Assembly: GCF_014805685.1 (NCBI RefSeq)
Contig: NC_060909.1
Span: 9,193,792-9,257,791, forward strand
Length of the DNA: 64,000 nucleotides
Direction: 5' to 3'
Source of the DNA: Silurus meridionalis
Lineage: Eukaryota > Chordata > Actinopteri > Siluriformes > Siluridae
Under the pieces are notes generated by a model, which saw only the letters and a list, made by a program, of their open reading frames with translations, ran no database searches and was not told the origin of the DNA. A program made the translations under genes and the position numbers. Positions 1-38,564 of this stretch are shown here, piece after piece. Each line of letters starts with the position of its first letter. Within the stretch, counting starts at the first letter, position 1.

Positions 1-256
1 GTCTTGTCATTTAAATGGTTTGTGAGCGATGACATTCATGACTTTATCAGTCATGCCGCATGGGTAAGAGAAGCTGACATCGAGTTATTGTGATTTGGTA
101 TACAAGTCGAAACAGACAGGAAGGAATCAAAATTGATTTCACTGACGCTGCTATCATGACATGAACTATTCATCTTTGCAGCTTCCTCATAAACGAAAGG
201 TAATTGTTGCGATATTGTGAGCACGATTGTTCTTTAATTTTTTCCTCACCCCATAG
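1..256 (+). other. chd9 intron, no other feature seen
   Basis: This is intron upstream of the first visible exon, ending in the acceptor ccccatag at 249-256. I see nothing else in it. Confidence 0.6.
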
Positions 257-26102
<25,846 letters not shown>

Positions 26103-26261
26103 GCCTTTATATATATTATATAAATAAATATAAATACATATATATTTATATTACATCTCCTAGAAATGTACACATTCAAACACGTATATAAGAGCACTTA
26201 CATAATAATTTAGGGAATTTTTTTTTATGTAAATATAAGAACGAAAGTGTTGTGTAATAAA
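26103..26261 (+). other. chd9: chd9 3' UTR start with first poly(A) signal
   Basis: AT-rich sequence follows the stop codon. The first canonical AATAAA is at 26256-26261. Further candidates (ATTAAA near 26485 and several AATAAA beyond 27.8 kb) mean the true 3' end cannot be fixed from sequence alone. Confidence 0.5.
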
Positions 26262-27924
26262 GATGGGGGAAGGGAGGGGGAAATAACGAGACTCCACAGA
26301 TACTGAAATAAGATTTCAGTGTTTGTTTAGGTACAGCGATGTTTTGAAAGACATTTTGCATGTCCAGGAACTTTAGAAGAATTTTTTTTTTTTTTGTGAA
26401 CTTGTATTGCACAGTGATGTACAATTTGAAGAAATCAAAAAGAAAATAATTGGCATTACTGTATTAATTATATTGGAATTTAATTTTATTAAAGAAAAGA
26501 GAAATCAAGGACGTTATTGCTCATGCCGAGCTGTATAACTAATATATTTTGTGTGGAAGAAACAGAACTTGACTATTTTGGTTTTCTTTGGTAAATAATT
26601 TTGCAGGATCATGACATCTGAATTTCAGACAGTCCAGTACTTATAACTTCAGCAATAACACAGGCAGCTAACGAATGTCACTGAAGCTGTAGATACCGCC
26701 GTCACCCAGCTCCACTCTTCACTCTTCCTCCATTCTTCCTGCCACTTTCTGCATTATCTTTGGCCAATCTTTCATTGGTGGTTTTGTGTCTTGTAATATA
26801 AATTGTTTATTGTTCTCCTTATATCCCAGGACTTACCACAAACTCTTTCCCTTTTTTTTTTTTTTTTTTTTATAAATGTGCTAGCAGACATGTTGCTTTT
26901 CATTAAATACAACCAGATACATAAAAGCTAAGTATGAAATGGACCACGGTATTATCAGTATACATGTGATGCATGGTAGGTGTAAGGGTCGGCTAGGTGT
27001 GTGTGTGTGTGTTTGTGTGTGTTCTCATCACAAGTCATTCCGTAATAAACTGGAATTACACTTGCGAAATCAAATTTGTTTCTGAAAAGGAATTGGGGAC
27101 AAAAAACAAACAAACTTTCAGAGTTTGTGCTGCATCATGTAGCTACAGGGCTCAAACCTACAATGCCTACCGTGTGTATTTGTGTGTGTTGAAGCAACTA
27201 ATAGACTCTGTTTCTCCTTCAAATCGGCTGGCTTCCTCTAGCACGTGTGTGTGTGTGTACATGCATTTCTTTATTCTCGGTAATTGTGGCATGTGCTGCT
27301 TGTATGTTGTTATTCATAACAACAAACTCCATTATTGTCCTCCATCCTTGATTTCCAGAGCTTCTAAAGTATTGGTATATTGTTTGTTGATATAAAAAGC
27401 GAGTAAAGGTATTTAAAAGTCTTTAAAGCTAATAATCATGTTGATGTGTGTAAACATCTTGTTTTTCTTGTGCATGGATTAAACCTCATGGGCAAAACTC
27501 GAATCTAGAGTTTTGAGAATTTAAAATAAGGTGGTGTTAATACGATGAAATGTGAGGTTGAGAAGCAGATCAGAAAGGAGGTGGCATTTGTGTGCATGTA
27601 AAAAGGATCATCTGTGCTAATTCAAGTCCTGATCTCTGATCATGAGAAGTGGATTTGTTTTGTTAATGAATCGTGTCGAATTGCATTCAGGACTGAGTGA
27701 GGAAACTGCTTCAGGTTGTCACATTCGTAGCAGAAAACTCCAAGAAGGAGTTCCTTTTGCCAGTTTTTATTCATTGCTCAGTTACTTATGTACGGTGATT
27801 ATATTTATTAAGCAGTATAGTAAACTCTAGGGTTGTACATTTTCACCGATTCCTGAATAAACCTCAGCTTTGAAGCTACAACATTTGAACTGAACAGTTT
27901 AATAAACCCAGGCATCACTGTTAT

Positions 27925-28006
<82 letters not shown>

Positions 28007-29262
28007 TATATTTTATTCTTTACCGTACTTTTGAGTCTCATTAGTGTATCTGCAAGTGCTGACTGACTTTTTTAACTGCCCTTTTTTAGAAGTGCTCTTA
28101 CACCGTACCTCTAAATCTGCTCCTCTGACAGGAGGGCAGAAAAGCATTCATATTTCCATACTTTAAATAGCAATTTCACATTTTCTTTTCTTTTTTTTTT
28201 CCCTCAGCATCCTCTATTTTTCAAATATTAGCTGTATCAAATGTCATTTGCTGCTGAGTAACTTTAAATATTCACCCATCACTTTACAAGTAAAGTAATA
28301 ATTACACATTATAGTAATAATAATTTTCTTTATTTACCTCTGTGCAGAAGTGTGTTCAGCATCGTCCTATTGGAAAAAAAGAAGAACTCCCACTTATTCC
28401 ATTGAAATATTTAAAGTTAAAAATATCTCCAAAACCAAGAGCTGGCAATCATTTTTCCAATGTTTGTTTTAGATCCCCCCCCCTGTTATTCTATCTGGTA
28501 TAATCATGTTAATGTTTATTCCTCCCCGGGTCACTCCCAACATCACAACATGCACGCGGAATAAAAAGCATATACACTACTGTAAAGTTGTTTTATTTTT
28601 CTTTTTTCAACTATGAGAAATAGATAATGAAATGACATAGAAAATGGCCTTTGTGTTTTTATTTCTTAGTTTTATGCTTTTGATAGTCGATACTACAAAT
28701 CTTTCTTGTTTTGTTGAATTTTGTTCTTTGAAAAGTTGCAATATTTGCAAACGTTGTGCTTTTGTGTTAGATGCAAAAAAAAAACAAAAACAAAAAAAAA
28801 CATGTAGTGGAGATTACATGTCTTAAGAAATGATTTCTAATTTATTGAATTACTTTCTATGAAGTCTCTATAGAGAAAAAAATTGAGGTTTAATTATTTT
28901 TATTAAACGTATTCTAACTATCCATGATGTCTGTCAGTTACTCTGTCTTTTATTTTCTACATTTATCTTGTTTGATACGGGTGGATTCGCTTTTTTCTTC
29001 AGTTTTATGCTGAAAGATGAAATCTTATTAAAATGTTCAACTTTGGTCATAAGAGTTTTTTTTCCCCAAGGGTTGGCAGGTCTTTTTATTTTAAGGTATT
29101 TTCCTTTTTTTTTTTTTTTTTTTTTTTATTGCTTGTCTGTTTCAGTTGGGGATTATTATTATTATTATTATTACATCAAGTGTTGATATAACAATCATAC
29201 AATTTTTGCAGTCATAAATTAAGTTTATTGCATCTGGTCTTGTTTTGTAAACATTAACAGTA
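26262..29262 (+). other. chd9 downstream flank / possible extended 3' UTR
   Basis: AT-rich sequence without a convincing reading frame. It contains a (TA)n microsatellite (27930-28002), poly(T) runs (26851-26870, 29107-29127) and several AATAAA signals. It may be partly transcribed as an alternative chd9 3' UTR. Confidence 0.4.
27930..28002. repeat. (TA)n microsatellite
   Basis: About 36 TA units in the chd9 3' flank. Confidence 0.95.
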
Positions 29263-29430
29263 TTTGGTAGATGCCCTTATCTAGATTGATTTACATCTCA
29301 TTTATTTGCTGAGCAGTTGAGGCTAAGGGCCTTGCTCAAGGCCCAGCAATGGCAGCTTGATGGTCCTGGGATTTAAAGTGACTACATTCAGATCAGAAAT
29401 TCCAAATCTTACCCACTGAGCTACCATTAA
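29263..29430 (-). repeat. common teleost interspersed repeat (SINE-like)
   Basis: The diagnostic parts tagatgcccttatctaga and ggccttgctcaaggcccagc belong to a repeat found throughout fish genomes, often annotated as tRNA-derived. The end ccactgagctaccatt fits the tRNA-like head on the - strand. Confidence 0.5.
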
Positions 29431-29616
29431 TGTTAAGTAATTAATGTATTAATTTCACATTACAGCAGTTAGACAATTGTTACATAAAATAAATTATATG
29501 AATAAATGAAAAGTAAAAATTTTCTAGCATCTACCTGTGAAAATGTTTAACATTCAGATCATTTTAAGAGGTTAATACAAGATCTGAATAATTTTTTTTT
29601 TTTTTTTTTTTTTTGT

Positions 29617-29945
29617 AATGTACAGATGGTCCCCTGATTAATTTAAGATTTTTCAGTCCGAGGATGACGACAGCGATACGACAAAATTGTACATTTTAAG
29701 TTTTGCGCAGCAGGCAAACGTAGCAGCGTACAATCAGCCCCCCCACTCGCAAAAACCGGTGCTCGTCCACATGCTTCTGATACATACGTATAAACTGTGT
29801 AGTTTATAGAGTACAGTACTGTTTATTGCTGTTTTGGTAAACTATGTATTGGGTTTTGATAAATTATTAGCAGATTACAGTTTTACTACCCCATACTGAT
29901 CATTCTTTAAGACTCCTGGGTAGGCTAGGCCTTGTCTCAATATTT
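29617..29945 (+). repeat. interspersed repeat shared with 21325-21445
   Basis: See the shared core at 29888-29930. The two copies lie about 8 kb apart in opposite orientation, one in a chd9 intron and one downstream. Confidence 0.6.
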
Positions 29946-31435
29946 GTATTTATGTACATGTATTTATATTGTGTGGAAGGAGCTAGATGATTATTTGATT
30001 AATAAAATCTAACATTTCCTGAGAAAAATAAATATAAATGCAATTAATTGTGTAAAATGTTGTAAATTACAAGATGATATTTGAATTTATTACAAATTGT
30101 TAGGATATTTGATGTAGATTGTATTTTCCAAGTAAAAAAAAAACATACTTGTTTTAAAATTTATTTATTTATTTTATTAATGGTAGACTTTCTAAAGTGG
30201 GATTTATGTTCTGTTTTTTGTTTTTCTTTGACATGCAGTAACTCCATTCACCCACATGGAGGACTCACACGGTCAAATTGGTTTTATTGTGCCTTAAAGC
30301 ATCAACTGACGAAAAATATGAGCGAACGTACGCACAAAATAAATGAACTGCAACTAGTTTAAAAAGTGTGCAGTAAGAGCTTAGTACTACAAAGACTCAG
30401 AACAGTACATACTGTGACTAGATTAATGATGCGGTGTGATTGCTGCTACTCAAAGACTCCAGTCATTGTGCTCTACACACACAGAGAACATGGTGTACAT
30501 TAGTAATGTGTGGTGCTGCCTGATTTTAGCATCCACATAAATGACAAAATCTCTCACACACACACACACACACACACACACTGATATTGATGTCTGGCTC
30601 CATGCAGATTGAAGCCTAAAGTATAAAACTCATTGGTTTTGTTTATATTTTACCACAATGACTACACTTATTTTCATACAGCTTTATTAGACCGGTTATC
30701 AGAATTAATATTCCTTTGAGCATAAAGTAAATCATATATCTTGTATGCATAGTTCTATATCATTTTATGAATATACATTGGTAATTTATATAATGTCATA
30801 CACTGATCAAATGTCTCCTCATAAAACAAAGCAAAAGTTCATCTGTATTGTGTGTGTGTGTGTGTGTGTGTTTGTTCGGTCTGTTGGTGGAAACCATCAC
30901 TTGCTTTCCTTCCGCCTCATAAGCTGCTCTGGGGGGAAAAAAGTAAATGTACATTTATTAAAAAAATAAAATAAAGCACTATTTCTGCTTATGCTAAAAT
31001 TACAAAACTGTATTTTGTTACTTCAGCAGGTCTCTTCTTAATAAGTTGCTTTAGTTTTTGTTACAAATCTGTTTTCCCCCTCATTGTTCATCCACTAACA
31101 ATCCGGTGTCCTCACTGTACACTTTTGCACATAAGTTTGCATCCCCTTGTGTCACTCGTGAGTAATCGTCACGTTCACAAAAGCAAAACTGTTGAAGTGT
31201 TGAATTTTATCTTTTTTATCCACTATTTTAATATCAACTTGTGAAAATAAAGGACCCAACACACGTTTTACAATAAATGCCGTTTGTTTTGAATTGTTTT
31301 AAAAGTTGAATTTTACTGCCTAGTAGTGTGACCTTTTATGTTGTTACTGTACTTTAAAATGTGAAATAGAAGTTAAAAATACTCTAATACTAGTACTATA
31401 TCCACACTATATGTGGTTCTTCTCCAAACTGTTAC
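29946..31435 (+). other. intergenic, no gene seen
   Basis: AT-rich sequence with short (CA)n (30554-30581) and (GT)n (30850-30871) runs. A fragment near 31125 (acataagtttgcatcccctt) resembles the end of the MITE at 36231. No credible reading frame was found. Confidence 0.5.
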
Positions 31436-31858
31436 CACAATGTTGGAGGCACACAGTAGATGTCTTTGGATGCGATAGAGTTTCATTTTTCCTTCTAATG
31501 AACTAGGAGACCCAAACCTGTTTCAGCATGACAATGCCCCTGTACACAATACCAGCTATTATATATATGGTTAACTTCGGTTGGGCTTCAAGACTCCTTT
31601 AGAGTTTGGACCTCAACCCTAATAAACATTTTGGAATTGATTTTGAATACTGACTGCACCCCAGGACTCATCAGTACTAATGCCCTTGTGGCTGAATGAC
31701 CACAAACCTCCACAGCACACTCTAAATCCAGGGGAATGTCTTCCCAGAAGAGTGGAGGATATTATAACAGCAAATACAAATGTAATGTGGAATGGGATGT
31801 TCAAAAGAACATGCACATTTTATGGTCAGGTGTCCACGAACTTCGTAGTTTCTTGCTA
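31436..31858 (+). mobile_element. non-autonomous Tc1/mariner-like repeat (copy 2 of 3)
   Basis: Shares gtcttcccagaagagtggag and atgtggaatgggatgttcaa with the copy at 33560-33998. It ends with ggtcaggtgtccacgaactt. The transposase-like text cagcatgacaatgcccctg and ggacctcaaccctaataaac is visible, but no frame survives. Confidence 0.65.
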
Positions 31859-32788
31859 CTTTGAATTGAATAAACAAATTGTGTTAAATGAGAACTTGTC
31901 TCAAGTCCACAATTGTAACCCCACAGTCAGGTGAGAGTGATAATGAAGCACTGAATTAGCATCGATTTTTCAAATATAGTTTTCAAAACTTATTTTAGGC
32001 ATGTATGTTCATACTTATACTTAAAGCAGAATGTAAAAATAGTACGTTAATTGACTCGGGTAATATTAAATAGAACAATACTACTTTTCCTCACAGATGA
32101 TTGTTGGATCATTGTTCTTCATTCACCACTACTGTGCACATTTTTGGGCTTTGTGTTGTACAGACAACTTATAGTAGCCAAACATATACAGATATTGGTA
32201 GTCTGTTTGAAGGGTAAATATGTTTTCTGTTGTGTTGAGAAGTTTATATAACTCCGACAGCCTTGGCGAACCTGTGTTAAAGAGGATTTCAGTGATTATT
32301 TTCTGAGATACTTTCCATGACTTTTTCAAAGGACTTAATTTCCTTGCAAAATTGCAAGAAAAAATGTTGCCACTCACACCTGAGATAATTCCTAATGGCC
32401 TACAAAAGCCCACAGTACACCCCACTGTTATGAAATTGCTTGCAGAGTTGATGTTATTGATAAATGATTGACACATTAAACTTTTTCACCTCTTTGCTTA
32501 CAGTATGTTTCTATGAACGCTAAGTGATTCGCGACCAAACCTTTTCCGTCACCATGCGTAACACGGTTAAATCTCAACCTGCGTTGCCTGGCAAGTAAAT
32601 GACAATAAAGCTGGTAACATGAGACAACAAAATTACATAACACAAGATCAGAGAGACTGTCGATCACAACACCCGGACCATTTAGTAGTCATAGGAATCG
32701 CCACTCCTCCTTAACAACAGTGCTGAAGTGACGGTACTTTACTCATGACTTCAAACTCTCGGGCTCCAGAAACCTCCTGCCTTCCCAC

Positions 32789-32795
32789 TTTATAA
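32789..32795 (+). promoter_or_regulatory. TATA-like box upstream of the 51-codon frame
   Basis: TTTATAA lies 104-110 bases before the ATG at 32899, a spacing that would give a 5' leader of about 75-85 bases. The context is AT-rich, so chance occurrence is quite possible. Confidence 0.25.
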
Positions 32796-32898
32796 CACTG
32801 AAAGACTTTTCACCTGACACACACACAATTTCTGAACTCTTTCACCATCCAGCTTCTAACCCTGTTTAGGAGAACAAGTGCTTTTCTCAGAGTGCACC

Positions 32899-33054
32899 AT
32901 GGGCTGTAGTGCGAGTAGAGCTCTAAAAGTCATCAAGGTCGCAGATGCCGTTGGGGAGCTTGCTGAGGCAGTCGAATCAAATGGATCAGAGAATGGAGAT
33001 GCAAACTCGAACGCAGGGGACAACAAAGATGATGCTGGGAAGGACGACAGCTGA
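32899..33054 (+). CDS. candidate small acylated acidic protein, 51 residues, not recognised
   Basis: The ATG sits in an optimal start context (caccATGG: A at -3, G at +4) with an in-frame TAA 42 bases upstream (32857). The frame ends at TGA 33052-33054. The N-terminus MGCSASR fits the N-myristoyltransferase pattern (G2, S6) with Cys3 available for palmitoylation, so membrane anchoring is inferred. Residues 8-26 (ALKVIKVADAVGELAEAVE) form a regular amphipathic helix pattern. The rest is Asn/Asp/Gly/Ser-rich and ends KDDS. The frame is richer in G+C than its surroundings. The bases just before it (cttttctcag at 32881-32890) could also be a splice acceptor, making this a second exon. I do not recognise the protein and cannot exclude a chance frame. 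Confidence 0.45.
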   Translation: MGCSASRALKVIKVADAVGELAEAVESNGSENGDANSNAGDNKDDAGKDDS

Positions 33055-33453
33055 TGATGATTCGCCTGCACTTTAAGGTGAAATTTTTTCTACCTCATCA
33101 TTTATGAAATACAGATGGAGTTTATTCTTAAGATTTTTGATGTTTCTAATTATGGCCCAATATTAATGGAATATAAAATGTCCAGTAGCATGTAGAAATA
33201 TGAAGCAGACTCATTTGCTGGAATTTGAGAGCTTCAAGCACTAATTTCTCATTCCCCAGCAATTATGTTATTTATTACTTTTATTTTATCAAGGAATGCA
33301 TAAGCACAATCTTTTGTATTATTTTTCTCAGTGTTATGACATTTCTTAGCTATCTAATAGCGACTGACCGGTTATTTTGGTAAATTCATTTTAAATGATC
33401 ACTAATGAGTAGCTGAATTTATGTTTTTAGTCATCATTTGTACAATGTTTAAC

Positions 33454-33468
33454 AATAAATGCAATAAA
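33454..33468 (+). other. poly(A) signals downstream of the 51-codon frame
   Basis: Two overlapping-range AATAAA hexamers (33454-33459 and 33463-33468) lie about 400 bases after the stop, a plausible 3' end for a short transcript. Confidence 0.35.
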
Positions 33469-33559
33469 CCTAGTTTGAGAACAAATTAAGTTATATTATG
33501 ACACATGTTTTGTGCATCTAAATCGAAACTTTGAAAATCATCCATGCACGTGATCAAGC

Positions 33560-33998
33560 CGTTAGGTGTCCATATTGTGTCTCCAATATTATACAATAAA
33601 AGCCTAGTTGCATGAGTTCTTCCTCAAACTGTTAACTCAAAGTTGAAGACACCCAACTGTATAGGATAGCTCCATTTAAATATGGTTTACATGGGATGGA
33701 GTGGAAGGTCATGAGTGGCCTGCTGTAGAGCTCTGCCTTCAACCCTGTGGAAACCTTTGGGATGAATGGGAACGCTGACTGCACCTCAGACCTCCTCACC
33801 TCACCTCACCTCACCTACAGAGTATCTGACTTTACTAACAACATTGTAACTGAAAGACCACAAAATCTGCACAACCACATAGAATCTCGTGGAACAGCTT
33901 CCCAGAAGAGTGTAGGTTCTTAAAAAACAAACACATGTGGAATGGGATATTGAAAAAGCACATAGAAATCTTATGATCATGTGTCCATATAGTGTGTT
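33560..33998 (+). mobile_element. non-autonomous Tc1/mariner-like repeat (copy 3 of 3)
   Basis: Matches the copy at 31436-31858 (cttcccagaagagtgtaggt, acatgtggaatgggatattg) and ends in gtgtccatatagtgtg. A short (CTCAC)n run at 33793-33817 has expanded inside it. Confidence 0.65.
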
Positions 33999-34551
33999 TG
34001 AGCTTAAAAGTGCCTTAGCTAACTACATTATTAAGTGGAAAAGTAGGTTTAAATGGTTTTTGTTGCACTTTGGAGAAGTGATTTAGTACAGCTACAACTG
34101 TAGTATAATTTGATTGTTTTTATTGTATCATAATCCTTTAATCTTGATAGAGAAGCACAACGATTTAGTTTTTTGTAATTTTTACTATCATCTAGTGTTG
34201 TCTTTAAATTTTTTCCTCTGTTGCCACCACTGTTTGCTTCTGTGTCCCACTAGCAACAAACCTCTCATTCTGAGTTTTATGTTTACAATGTTTTTTGTTT
34301 ATTAGGTTACTTGTACTGTAACATGATGTAATTCCTCCTGGGGTTTTTTTGTTTCTTTTTTTTTTTTTACAAAGTTTGACTACATTGTTTTAACTGACGG
34401 CATTAATTGTGCAATTGTGCAATGCATCCAGATCTCTTTCATTTCGTCCACAAGAAACACAATCGGGCTGATACTTGATACCACAATTGGTATCAGTGCA
34501 TCCTTACTGGTATCCAAAGCAACTATGAGATGAATCAAAGTAAGTCTAGAG
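33999..34551 (+). other. intergenic, no gene seen
   Basis: AT-rich sequence without a credible frame, repeat family or RNA gene. Confidence 0.5.
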
Positions 34552-35011
<460 letters not shown>

Positions 35012-35557
35012 GTCCATACAAATAGTTATTAGGCCCCTAAACTCCCAGAACCCACTGATGAATCTAATTCCCTCAGCCAGGTAACTAAACTGTGATTTTT
35101 ATATAAAAGCTTTAAAAAGGGTTAGAAGGAATTCCACTGAGAAGTCATTCTTTGTAACTATGCTAAAGAATCATTATTATTACAAGTGTTCTTCAAAGAT
35201 TATTATTAAAGAAACGACCTCCATACCTGTTGAGAAACCCCCCTGAGGAAGCCCAAGAGTGTGCATGACTTTCTTTTTAGTTTTACTCTACGTGTCTAAT
35301 CTCTCTCTAAAGGGTTCTTTGGTTTTGTGTCTGAGTGGAATATATATTCTTAAGTGTTCTATCAGAAAAGGCTCCTTTTCCTAACAGTGGGTGTAATGAA
35401 TAATTCATAGTAGTTACTGAATAATAAGCTTTAGGATGACTGAGGCAATGAATAATGCCCTTATAGCTGTAGGGGTTACTGGAGATCACAGAAAAATCCT
35501 ATAAGATGAAGTTTCTAATGATATATATATAAAAATATGTATATCTATGTATATATG

Positions 35558-35561
<4 letters not shown>

Positions 35562-35650
<89 letters not shown>
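35562..35650. repeat. (TA)n microsatellite
   Basis: Over 40 TA units, preceded by imperfect TATATG-type repeats from 35521. Confidence 0.95.
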
Positions 35651-35654
<4 letters not shown>

Positions 35655-36230
35655 TGTATATATATCATGGTTATGTTGTAGTGTAGTTTTAATTTGTATG
35701 TTTAAGTATGATTATATTTAAAGGATGAACAAAGAGCCCCACAAATAAATATGTATAAATATGGTGACTTTGGCAATTTTTTAAATATATTTATAAATAC
35801 TTAACATATTTAATAATGTTTAGTAATATATTAGCAAATAACTCCAATCATCATTAATCTGTGAATATTGTGTAAATAAACAGTTTATTACTGAACCTTA
35901 CGTACATAAGAATATAAGGTAAATTCACAGCTTCACAGCGGTGAGGGTACAAAACCTCTGTCTGGGTCAAGAAATATACACTATGCTAACATTAGAAATG
36001 TTTTCGAAATAAATTTTAAACCCTCCCCAGATCATCATAAACGTCTTCCTACATGAATGCAACTTTTTTTGTTTAGTTAGATGTAATTCTTTTATTTTTT
36101 ACTTCATAGCTAATGATGGTTTGTTTGTTTTCCTCTCTTGTTATACAGACTCCATAATGTTTTCCACAATCAGCAGAAGATCCAGAATCCACTCTGATGT
36201 CCAAGACCTATAAATACATACATTTCAGCA

Positions 36231-36494
36231 CAAAAGTTTGCACCCCCCCCTTTGATTATTCAATACAAATTATTCAACAAGAACAAGAAAGAGTTTAGTG
36301 GTTTTACTCTGAAGCAACAGAATAAACCAAGAGAAATTGATTTTTTTAGAGGTTTTTGTTACACTGATGTAAAGAAGAAGTGCAGTGCTAAACGCCTACA
36401 TGTGGACATATACATGAGGGAATTAGTAACAGAATGTGTAGAAGGCAGGGCTAGAAATACATGCTATATTTAGTATAGGGGGTGTAAACTTTTG
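36231..36494. mobile_element. short MITE with 16-base inverted ends
   Basis: Begins CAAAAGTTTGCACCCC and ends with the inverse of CAAAAGTTTACACCCC, which is 15 of 16 matching. The 264-base interior has no transposase. No target duplication is evident. Confidence 0.6.
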
Positions 36495-36816
36495 AACTGA
36501 TATCATTTTCACTGTTTCACATTTAATGTTCCAACACAGTTTAGCCAATTTGATTTTTAATAACAAAGAAGGATTTAAATTGTTATTCTACACTAAATAC
36601 CTTGTTATAAATAAATTCATAATTGTACAAGATCTGGAATCTCTTAGCAGTTAGCCAAAACAAATAATCGATTTTGTCAGAAATAATATGTATTACGTGG
36701 AAAAAAAGTGCTCACAAGAGTCCAGCTGTTATTTATGTAATAATAAAGCAATATTGTTATCTTAAAATCACTTACATTTTGATGTCGTGAATAATTGATT
36801 GCATTATTTCCACTGT

Positions 36817-36870
36817 CCACCAGGTGTCTCTAGAAATCTTGTTTTACTGAATATTCACCAGCAGGGGGCA
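36817..36870 (+). promoter_or_regulatory. two tandem CTCF-like motifs
   Basis: CCACCAGGTGTCTC (36817-36830, one mismatch to the core) and CCAGCAGGGGGCA (36858-36870, full match to CCASYAGRKGGCR) lie in the same orientation, 41 bases apart start to start. The sequence between them is unique. Confidence 0.45.
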
Positions 36871-37001
36871 ACATTGCTCCTCCCCTGTCCCGCAAACTTC
36901 TCTCTCTCTTCAGAACAGTAAATCTGGTTGAATTTCAAGGTTTAGGATTATTACAAGAGACAGAACCGAGCTTGAATGAAACAACCAATTCTGCACACTA
37001 T

Positions 37002-37002
<1 letters not shown>

Positions 37003-37062
<60 letters not shown>
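37003..37062. repeat. (AC)n microsatellite
   Basis: About 30 AC units. Confidence 0.95.
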
Positions 37063-37067
<5 letters not shown>

Positions 37068-37204
37068 CTAATGGGAAATTACTTTATAAAAATGACTACT
37101 ATACAAATAGAAGCTGCATTCGATAAGATAAATTCAAATCACTTTTCACAAAAAAGCATGATTAAATAGCTTTTTAATTTCAGGATGAAACAAAATACAC
37201 TTTT

Positions 37205-37560
37205 TTCCTGGCGATTGTTCAGAACACACACCTGCCGCAGAGAGCGCAGGCTTTATTATCTCATTATCAGTTAATTAATATGCAGGCACAAAAGGCCCGT
37301 TATCTCAGCGGTTGTGTTTGGCTGGAATGAGACTCTGATGTGTTAATAGTTGCAGAATGGATGGCTTTCGTGTGGGATGGAACAAGGAAGCAAAGGACTG
37401 AGGGAGCGAAGCCACTGGCCGACATCTCCTTCAAAAGAGCTGAGTGACATCAGCTGTAATGTCCTGAAGGATGGTGTTATAGCGGCCTGATATGATGGTG
37501 TGGACGCGATGTGGAGTTGAAGTCTGACTCTGTGTGATGGGCTTCAGTTCAGTGCTGGTT
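37205..37560. promoter_or_regulatory. candidate conserved non-coding element
   Basis: Unique sequence of balanced composition in an AT-rich, repeat-rich setting. It contains tcagttaattaatatgcagg (homeodomain-type TAATTA) and no long frame. Conservation is inferred, not measured. Confidence 0.3.
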
Positions 37561-38008
37561 AGATCTGCTTCACAGGGCAATAAGAAAGGGTTTTAGGCAG
37601 AGCCAGAGATAGTCTGGAAACTATTAGAGGTGCTTTCTTTAGAAGAGAAGAGGGTTTTTCATCATCTTAGTCCACTGAGGCAATTCTTCAGGGGCTGAGT
37701 GTAAAATTATATCCGATGAAAGGCATTTTGTTTAGTCTTCTTTTTCCTGCTCTATAATTACAGCCATGACCTTAATCACAATCAAGCTGTATATTACCTT
37801 TCTTACAGAGATTTATGTTTCTTTTATTCTTTATTTGTCAGTCTGTCTCTATATAAAAAAAGAAAAAAAGAAACAACATTTGTAACATATATATGACAGC
37901 ACAGTGACAGGGGTCAGAGCACAGGATCAAGAGCCAAACAGTGGCAACTTGGTGGTGCTTTGGCTTGAAGCCCAGACCCTCCTCCAATAGTAACTCTGTC
38001 ACCACTGC

Positions 38009-38154
38009 ATGACCTACCTACCTACCTACCTACCTACCTACCTACCTACCTACCTACCTACCTACCTACCTACCTACCTACCTACCTACCTACCTACCTA
38101 CCAACCAACCAACCATACTACCCACCTGCCTGCCACCCACCCACCACCTACCCA

Positions 38155-38186
<32 letters not shown>

Positions 38187-38564
38187 CCACCTACCTGCCT
38201 ACCCACCTGCCTGCCTGCCTGCCTACCTACCTACCCACCCACCTGCCTGCCTGCCTGCCACCCACCTGCCTGCCACCTACCCACCTACCTGCCCACCTGC
38301 CTGCCTACCTACCTGCCTGCCTACCCACCTACCAAACAACCAACCATACTACCCACCTACCCACCATATTTCCATACTACCCACCTACCCACCCACCATA
38401 CTACCCACCCACCACCCACCATACTACCCACCCACCCACCTACCCACCCACCACCCACCCACCCACCACCCACCCACCCACCCACCTACCTACCTACCTA
38501 CCTACCTACCTACCTACCATATTTCCATACTACCTACCTATCTACCATACTACCTACCTACCTA
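38009..38564. repeat. (CTAC)n / (CTGC)n / (CCCA)n tetranucleotide array, left part
   Basis: Starts as pure CTAC units (38012-38100) and then mixes CCTG, CCCA and ACCA variants for 550 bases, with almost no G except in CTGC. Frames reading TYLP or HPPT through it are products of the repeat, not genes. The array is interrupted by the Tc1 element and resumes at 40029. Confidence 0.95.

Noticed and set aside
35486..35668. Frames of alternating Ile/Tyr or His/Thr in dinucleotide repeats (also at 5519, 16417-16657, 42085-42361, 54181-54438)
   Set aside because: They are translations of (TA)n, (CA)n and (GT)n microsatellites.
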